Source: Clostridia bacterium (GTDB lineage Bacteria > Bacillota > Clostridia > Oscillospirales > CAG-272). Taken from it: a DNA stretch of 9,402 nucleotides. Under the pieces are notes generated by a model. The model had not been told where the DNA came from, made no database searches, and saw only the letters and a list, made by a program, of their open reading frames with translations. The DNA lies in NCBI GenBank assembly GCA_017466495.1, contig JAFTUB010000020.1:1-9402 (forward strand). Direction: 5' to 3'. Shown here piece by piece: positions 5,494-9,402 of the stretch. The translations under genes were made by a program, and so were the position numbers. Position 1 is the first letter of the stretch; every line of letters starts with the position of its first letter.

Positions 5494-7566
5494 ATGCCTC
5501 AGACAGATCCCAAGTATAATGCTCTCTTTACCCCTTGGAAGATCCGCGATGTGGAAATCAAAAACCGCATTGTCCTCTGTCCCATGGGGGGCACTTCCCT
5601 CTTCGGCTGGTTCGAGCTGACCGGATGCAAATTCGACCGGGAAGCCGCCAAATTCTTCCTTGAGCGCGCACAGAACAACGTTGGCCTGATCATCCCCGGC
5701 ATTGCCCCCCTCCGCGATACCTTTTGGGGCAAGTGGCTCTGGCAGAATGAGAAAATGTTCGACGATCTGCGGGTCTTTATGGAGGAGATCCACAAGACCG
5801 GTGCCAAGCTGTTCATTCAGCTGACCGCAGGCATGGGCCGCTCCTGGGCCATCACCGAGCTGGTGGGCCCCCTGCACAAGAACAAGTTCACCCGCGCCCT
5901 GGTCAAGCCCATCATTGACACCAGCCACGAACTGGCCTGTCCCAGCCCCCAGCCCGCCCGCTGGGCTCCCGATATTGAATGCCCCGAGATGACGGTGGAG
6001 CAGATCCACGAGATCGTCGAGGCCTTCGCCAAGACCGCTAAGCTCTGCCGCGATGCAGGGGTAGACGGCGTGGAGGTGCACGCGGTGCACGAGGGCTATC
6101 TGCTGGACCAGTTCTCCATCGAATTCTTCAACAAGCGCACCGACGAGTACGGCGGAAGCTTCGAGAACCGCTACCGCTTTGCCGTAGAGGTAGTCAAGGC
6201 CATCAAAGAAGCCTGCGGCGAGAACTTCCCTGTTTCCCTGCGCTATTCCGTGGAATCCAAGCTCAAGGGCTTTGCCGAGGGCGCAGTTCCCGGCGAGGAA
6301 TACACCGAGGTCGGCCGCAATATGGAGGAGTCCGAGCGGGCCGCCAAGTATCTGCAGGATGCGGGCTACGATATGCTCAACGCCGACAACGGTACCTATG
6401 ACTCCTGGTACTGGGCTCATCCCCCCATGTATATGCCCCAGAACTGCAACCTTGAGGATGTTGCCCACATCAAGCAGTTTGTGGACATTCCCGTGGTCTG
6501 CGCCGGCCGCATGGAGCCTGAAGTGGGCGCACAGGCCATCGCAGAGGGCAGAATTGATGCCATGGGCGTGGCCCGGCAGTTCTTAGCTGACCCTGCATGG
6601 ATCACCAAGCTCATCGAAGACCGCACCGAGGAAATCAAGCCTTGTATCTGCTGTCATGCCGGCTGCTTTAACTTCTCCTCCTCCAAGGGGCACTACAACA
6701 CCCAGGATCTCACCGACACCATGGGACTTGCCCGCTGTGCCATCAATGCCGAGACCATGCAGTCCACCAAGCACTACATCAAGCCCGCCAAGAAGCAGAA
6801 GAAGATCGCCGTCATCGGCGGCGGTATCGGCGGCATGGAGGCCGCCATCGTCTGCGCCAAGCGGGGACACACCGTTACCCTGTACGAGAAGACCGATCGT
6901 CTGGGCGGTGTCTTCATTGCCGCAGCCGCGCCCGACTTCAAGGAAAAGGATAAGCTGCTCATCGCCTGGTACGAGCGCGAGGTAGCGCGCCAGGACAAGA
7001 TCACCGTCAAGCTGAACATCGAGATCACCGACGTGAAGACACTGGATGCAGACGAGATCATTGTCGCCACCGGTGCCAAGGCAAGAACGCTCCCCATTCC
7101 CGGCGCAGACAGTGCCATCGAGGCCATTGATTACTTGCTGGGCACCCGTGAGGCGGGGGATCGCGTGGTGGTGATCGGCGGCGGTCTCACCGGCTGTGAG
7201 ATCGCGTACGATCTCTACCTCAAGGGCAAGCAGCCCACCATCGTGGAGATGCAGGACGACCTCATCACCACCCCCGGCATTTGCCTGGCCAACACCTCCT
7301 TCCTGCGCGACTTCTTCCGGGCAAACCGGGTGCCGGTTCACCTGGAAACCGCAGTCAGCGAAATCGGAGACGGTCATGTGGTAATCAAGCACAAGGACGG
7401 CAGCACTGAAACCATCGCCGCCGACTCGGTGATCCTGTCGGTGGGCTATGTTCCCACTCCCGTGGCAAAGAAGGGCAGCCATGTGCACGTCATCGGCGAT
7501 GCCGCCGCCGTGGGCAACCTGCGCACCGCAATCTGGGGCGCATGGGATACTGCCATGAAGCTTTAA
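5494..7566 (+). CDS. Old-yellow-enzyme-type FMN/[4Fe-4S]/FAD enoate reductase (BaiCD/BaiH/FadH-like)
   Basis: A 690-aa cytosolic NAD(P)H-dependent flavoenzyme of the 2,4-dienoyl-CoA reductase/2-enoate reductase family, which reduces activated C=C bonds. Domains in order: FMN TIM barrel (about 1-375), with KNRIVLCPMGG (24-33 region), Q109 in FIQL, the H196-x-x-H199 pair and Y202 in EGYLL (matching the FadH proton-donor Tyr), and VVCAGR at the FMN phosphate site; iron-sulfur segment with C384, C387, C391 and C415; FAD dinucleotide motif GGGIGG (442-447); NAD(P)H motif GGGLTG (562-567); and the terminal IGDAA (668-672) FAD motif. The start at 5494 is chosen because GGAG is nine bases upstream; the ATG at 5485 directly abuts GGAG. 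The cysteine spacing C-x2-C-x3-C-x23-C has a longer last gap than FadH. The gene sits between the tetR-like gene and the aconitase X genes. The substrate is unknown; bile-acid, cinnamate, dienoyl-CoA or a cyclic enamine-type acid cannot be told apart from sequence. Confidence 0.95.
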   Translation: MPQTDPKYNALFTPWKIRDVEIKNRIVLCPMGGTSLFGWFELTGCKFDREAAKFFLERAQNNVGLIIPGIAPLRDTFWGKWLWQNEKMFDDLRVFMEEIHKTGAKLFIQLTAGMGRSWAITELVGPLHKNKFTRALVKPIIDTSHELACPSPQPARWAPDIECPEMTVEQIHEIVEAFAKTAKLCRDAGVDGVEVHAVHEGYLLDQFSIEFFNKRTDEYGGSFENRYRFAVEVVKAIKEACGENFPVSLRYSVESKLKGFAEGAVPGEEYTEVGRNMEESERAAKYLQDAGYDMLNADNGTYDSWYWAHPPMYMPQNCNLEDVAHIKQFVDIPVVCAGRMEPEVGAQAIAEGRIDAMGVARQFLADPAWITKLIEDRTEEIKPCICCHAGCFNFSSSKGHYNTQDLTDTMGLARCAINAETMQSTKHYIKPAKKQKKIAVIGGGIGGMEAAIVCAKRGHTVTLYEKTDRLGGVFIAAAAPDFKEKDKLLIAWYEREVARQDKITVKLNIEITDVKTLDADEIIVATGAKARTLPIPGADSAIEAIDYLLGTREAGDRVVVIGGGLTGCEIAYDLYLKGKQPTIVEMQDDLITTPGICLANTSFLRDFFRANRVPVHLETAVSEIGDGHVVIKHKDGSTETIAADSVILSVGYVPTPVAKKGSHVHVIGDAAAVGNLRTAIWGAWDTAMKL

Positions 7567-7596
7567 TGAAACTCCATCACAGAAAGGACAACTGTC

Positions 7597-8871
7597 ATGA
7601 TTCTCACCCAAGAACAGCAAGCGATCCTTGACGGCAAGCAGGGCGAAACCCTGGCCAAGGTGATGAAGACCCTGATCCAGTACGGCGAGGTCTTCGGCGC
7701 CGAGAAAATGGTCCCCGTCACCGGTAAGCATAACCATCTGGTCACTTCCTTCGGCCTCAAGGCTCTTGGCCCCGTCTATGCGCTGATGGATCAGCTCATC
7801 GAAGCGGGCAATGTATCCAAGCAGACCTTCTCGGTGGACCCCCGTCCCCTGGACAAAAAGGTCCCCGCAAATTTCCTGCAGAACTTCATTTTCAAGAACT
7901 TCATGTACTCTCGCCAGGACTTCTACGAGGAACAGCTGAACAAGCTGGGCCTGATGGAGAAGGATGCCTTCACCTGCACCTGCTACATGGACGAGGTGGG
8001 CAACAAGCCCGGAAAGGGCGATGTCCTCTCCTGGGCAGAGTCCTCCGCCGTGGTGTATGCCAACTCGGTGTTGGGTGCACGCTGCAACCGCAACTCGGGC
8101 ATCATGGATATCATGGGCTCGGTGGTGGGCTATGTGCCCTACTTTGGCCTCCTCACCGACGAGGGCAGACGCGCCACCTGGATCATCGAGATCAAGACCA
8201 CCAAAAAGCCCGAGGCACAGCTTCTCGGCTCGGCCATCGGCATGAAGGTCATGGAAGAGGTTCCCTACATCGTAGGCCTGGACAAATGGCTGGGCACCGA
8301 GCTGGACGATGCCGCCTGCACCTACCTCAAGGATTTCGGTGCCGCCACTGCTTCCAATGGTGCCGTCGGTCTGTACCACATCGAAAACCTCACCCCCGAG
8401 GCAGTGGAACAGGGCCGCGGTCTGCTGACGGAAAACGTCAAGACCTATGTCATCGACGACGCCGAGCTGGAGCGGGTCTACCGCAACTATCCCGTGATTT
8501 GGAAAAATCCCGATGTCACCCCCAAGCTCTGCTTCATGGGCTGCCCCCATATGTCCCTGCAGCAGCTCAAGGACTGGACCGACAAGGTGGAGGCAGGTCT
8601 TGCCGCCGCCGGCAACAAGAAGGTGAAGATCCCCACAGTGTTCACCGCAGCCCCCGCCGTACTGGCCGAATTCGAGAAGACCGAATACGCCGCACGCTTG
8701 AAGGCCACCGGCGTCATCACCTCCTACATCTGCCCCTTGATGTACATGAACAATCCCCTCTCGGGGAAGATGCCCGTCATCACCTCCTCCAACAAGCTCC
8801 GCACCTACACCACCGCCAAATACTACACCGACGATGAAATTTTGGCACAGATCACGAAGGGAGGCAACTGA
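7597..8871 (+). CDS. Aconitase X large (catalytic) subunit, divergent
   Basis: A 424-aa protein of the aconitase X (formerly DUF521) family: iron-sulfur hydro-lyases that include cis-3-hydroxy-L-proline dehydratase in bacteria and mevalonate-5-phosphate dehydratase in archaea. Recognisable blocks are TCTCYMDEVGNKP (126-138), the hallmark WAESSAVVYANSVLGAR (146-162) followed by CNR, LTDEGRRATW (186-195), GCPHMSLQQL (315-324) and YICPLM (377-382). C127, C316 and C379 are the likeliest cluster ligands. Several positions differ from the usual family consensus as I recall it: ARCNR for ARTNR, FTAAP where a T-S-R is common, and SYIC where D-T-C is common. An AAAGGA ribosome site lies eight bases before the ATG. 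The gene is 30 bases after the reductase and two bases before the small-subunit gene, so the lyase is of the split two-subunit type. The family call is firm; the substrate is not. Confidence 0.93.
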   Translation: MILTQEQQAILDGKQGETLAKVMKTLIQYGEVFGAEKMVPVTGKHNHLVTSFGLKALGPVYALMDQLIEAGNVSKQTFSVDPRPLDKKVPANFLQNFIFKNFMYSRQDFYEEQLNKLGLMEKDAFTCTCYMDEVGNKPGKGDVLSWAESSAVVYANSVLGARCNRNSGIMDIMGSVVGYVPYFGLLTDEGRRATWIIEIKTTKKPEAQLLGSAIGMKVMEEVPYIVGLDKWLGTELDDAACTYLKDFGAATASNGAVGLYHIENLTPEAVEQGRGLLTENVKTYVIDDAELERVYRNYPVIWKNPDVTPKLCFMGCPHMSLQQLKDWTDKVEAGLAAAGNKKVKIPTVFTAAPAVLAEFEKTEYAARLKATGVITSYICPLMYMNNPLSGKMPVITSSNKLRTYTTAKYYTDDEILAQITKGGN

Positions 8872-8873
8872 TC

Positions 8874-9317
8874 ATGAGAGAATTCCAAGGACGCGTCATC
8901 GCCGCAGGCACCGTTAAGGCTGAAGCAGTGGTCTCCCACGAAGGACTCAACACCCTGGCCTCCTTCCAGAAGGCCCTGCAGTTCGGCGACAAGACCGCCA
9001 CCTGCGGTGACCAGAACAACCCCGATCTCTACGGCAAGCAGATGGCGGGCAAGGCCCTCTGCCTGCCCCAGACCATCGGCTCCACCACCGGCGGCCTGGT
9101 GCTCTACTGCGCCTGCTCCATGAACCGCCAGCCTGCCTGTATGCTCTTCTCCAAGCCCATCGACTCCCTGGCCGCCGCCGGTGCCATTCTCGCCGACGTG
9201 TGGCTGGACAATGTCACCATGCCCGTGGTCGACTGCCTGGGTGAGGAGTTCCTGGCCTACGTCAAGGATGGCATGACCGTCACCGTGGGCGAAAACGGCC
9301 TGGTTACCGTAGAATAA
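8874..9317 (+). CDS. Aconitase X small (swivel-domain) subunit
   Basis: A 147-aa partner of the upstream lyase (formerly DUF126), forming the swivelling beta-barrel domain that closes over the active site. Family features seen are the opening FQGRVIAAG (4-12), DLYGKQMAGKALCLPQTIGSTTGG (51-74) with S70 in the GS(T)T-G loop that normally holds the catalytic Ser, and SLAAAGAILADVW (98-110). The usual loop is LVLPSGRGSxxxS; here LCLPQTIGSTTGG keeps the G-S but lacks the basic residue before it. A strong AAGGGAGG site lies nine bases before the ATG, within the end of the large-subunit gene. Only two bases separate the genes, so equal expression is likely. It is the last gene before the terminator. 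The protein has six cysteines, none in an obvious cluster motif. Confidence 0.93.
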   Translation: MREFQGRVIAAGTVKAEAVVSHEGLNTLASFQKALQFGDKTATCGDQNNPDLYGKQMAGKALCLPQTIGSTTGGLVLYCACSMNRQPACMLFSKPIDSLAAAGAILADVWLDNVTMPVVDCLGEEFLAYVKDGMTVTVGENGLVTVE

Positions 9318-9328
9318 CACGCCGCTCC

Positions 9329-9360
9329 GTACAAACGGAAACCTCGGTTTCCGTTTGTAC
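9329..9360 (+). terminator. Intrinsic terminator hairpin, possibly bidirectional
   Basis: A 14-bp perfect stem, GTACAAACGGAAAC pairing with GTTTCCGTTTGTAC, closes a CTCG loop eleven bases after the aconitase X small-subunit stop. The core CGGAAAC/GTTTCCG is flanked by an A-rich ACAAA and a T-rich TTTGT, the usual layout of a terminator that works on either strand. The T tract is short and interrupted, so efficiency is uncertain. Confidence 0.8.
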
Positions 9361-9365
9361 CTTAA

Positions 9366-9386
9366 TTCAGCACACTGTGTGCTGAA
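9366..9386. promoter_or_regulatory. Second copy of the 21-bp palindromic operator (O2)
   Basis: The arms TTCAGCACAC and GTGTGCTGAA surround a central T. This is the exact reverse complement of the site at 4823-4843, so all 21 bases match. The flanking bases are unrelated to those of the first copy, which argues for a protein-binding site and against a larger duplicated element. It lies five bases after the terminator and just before AT-rich DNA at the window edge. I infer that it controls another transcription unit beginning to the right, outside the window. No convincing -35/-10 pair can be completed within the visible 42 bases. Confidence 0.82.
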
Positions 9387-9402
9387 AGATATTTTTCAAT
9401 TA

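Noticed and set aside
4751..6468. Minus-strand frames 4751-5494 and 5470-6468 opposite the TetR and reductase genes
   Set aside because: Antisense to recognised proteins, and one would run through the divergent promoters and operator.
6583..8550. 655-codon open frame on the minus strand opposite the reductase and aconitase X genes
   Set aside because: It is antisense to two proteins with clear family motifs. Its translation is rich in G, H, D and V, as expected from the mirror of GC-rich codons, and it has no recognisable domain.
4823..9386. The paired palindromes as terminal repeats or att sites of a mobile element
   Set aside because: No transposase or integrase lies between them, flanks are unrelated, no target duplication was seen, and each site fits a TetR operator in length, symmetry and position.

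Overview
The window looks like chromosomal DNA of a GC-rich, gut-type Firmicute, with Clostridia of the Oscillospiraceae/Ruminococcaceae kind the best guess. The signs are strong AGGAGG-type ribosome sites before nearly every gene, sigma-A promoters with TTGACA/TATAAT-like boxes, tight gene packing, and a murD P-loop variant (GSDGKTTT) that I associate with clostridia. The lineage is inferred from style, not from a marker gene. No RNA genes, CRISPR arrays or insertion sequences were seen.

Left half (1-4629, minus strand): one operon read right to left. It starts at a TTGCAC-17-TATAAT promoter (4672-4700), then murD (UDP-MurNAc-L-Ala:D-Glu ligase), then three consecutive, clearly different M42-family metallo-aminopeptidases (2135-3178, 1071-2138, 53-1051). 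The first 37 bases hold the start of a further gene on the same strand. Gaps are 4-nt overlap to 23 nt, so co-transcription is very likely. Cell-wall precursor synthesis is thus linked to cytosolic peptide trimming.

Middle (4630-4864): a 235-bp divergent control region. It carries the murD promoter on the minus strand and, on the plus strand, a near-consensus promoter (TTGACA, 17-bp spacer, extended -10 TATACT). A perfect 21-bp palindrome follows that -10 box, and then a very strong ribosome site for a TetR-family regulator.

Right half (4865-9317, plus strand): a four-gene operon. It encodes the TetR regulator, an old-yellow-enzyme-type FMN/[4Fe-4S]/FAD enoate reductase (690 aa), and the large and small subunits of an aconitase-X-type hydro-lyase. 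It ends in an intrinsic terminator hairpin (9329-9360). Just beyond, at 9366-9386, the same 21-bp palindrome recurs exactly (read on the other strand), probably a second operator for a transcription unit lying outside the window.

The right half is the interesting part. A lyase able to remove water and form a C=C bond is packaged with a flavin reductase of a family that reduces activated C=C bonds, under a ligand-responsive repressor with two visible operators. I infer an inducible dehydration-reduction route for an unidentified hydroxy acid, hydroxyproline-like compound or related substrate. The aconitase X is divergent from the characterised types as I remember them, so its substrate should not be assumed.
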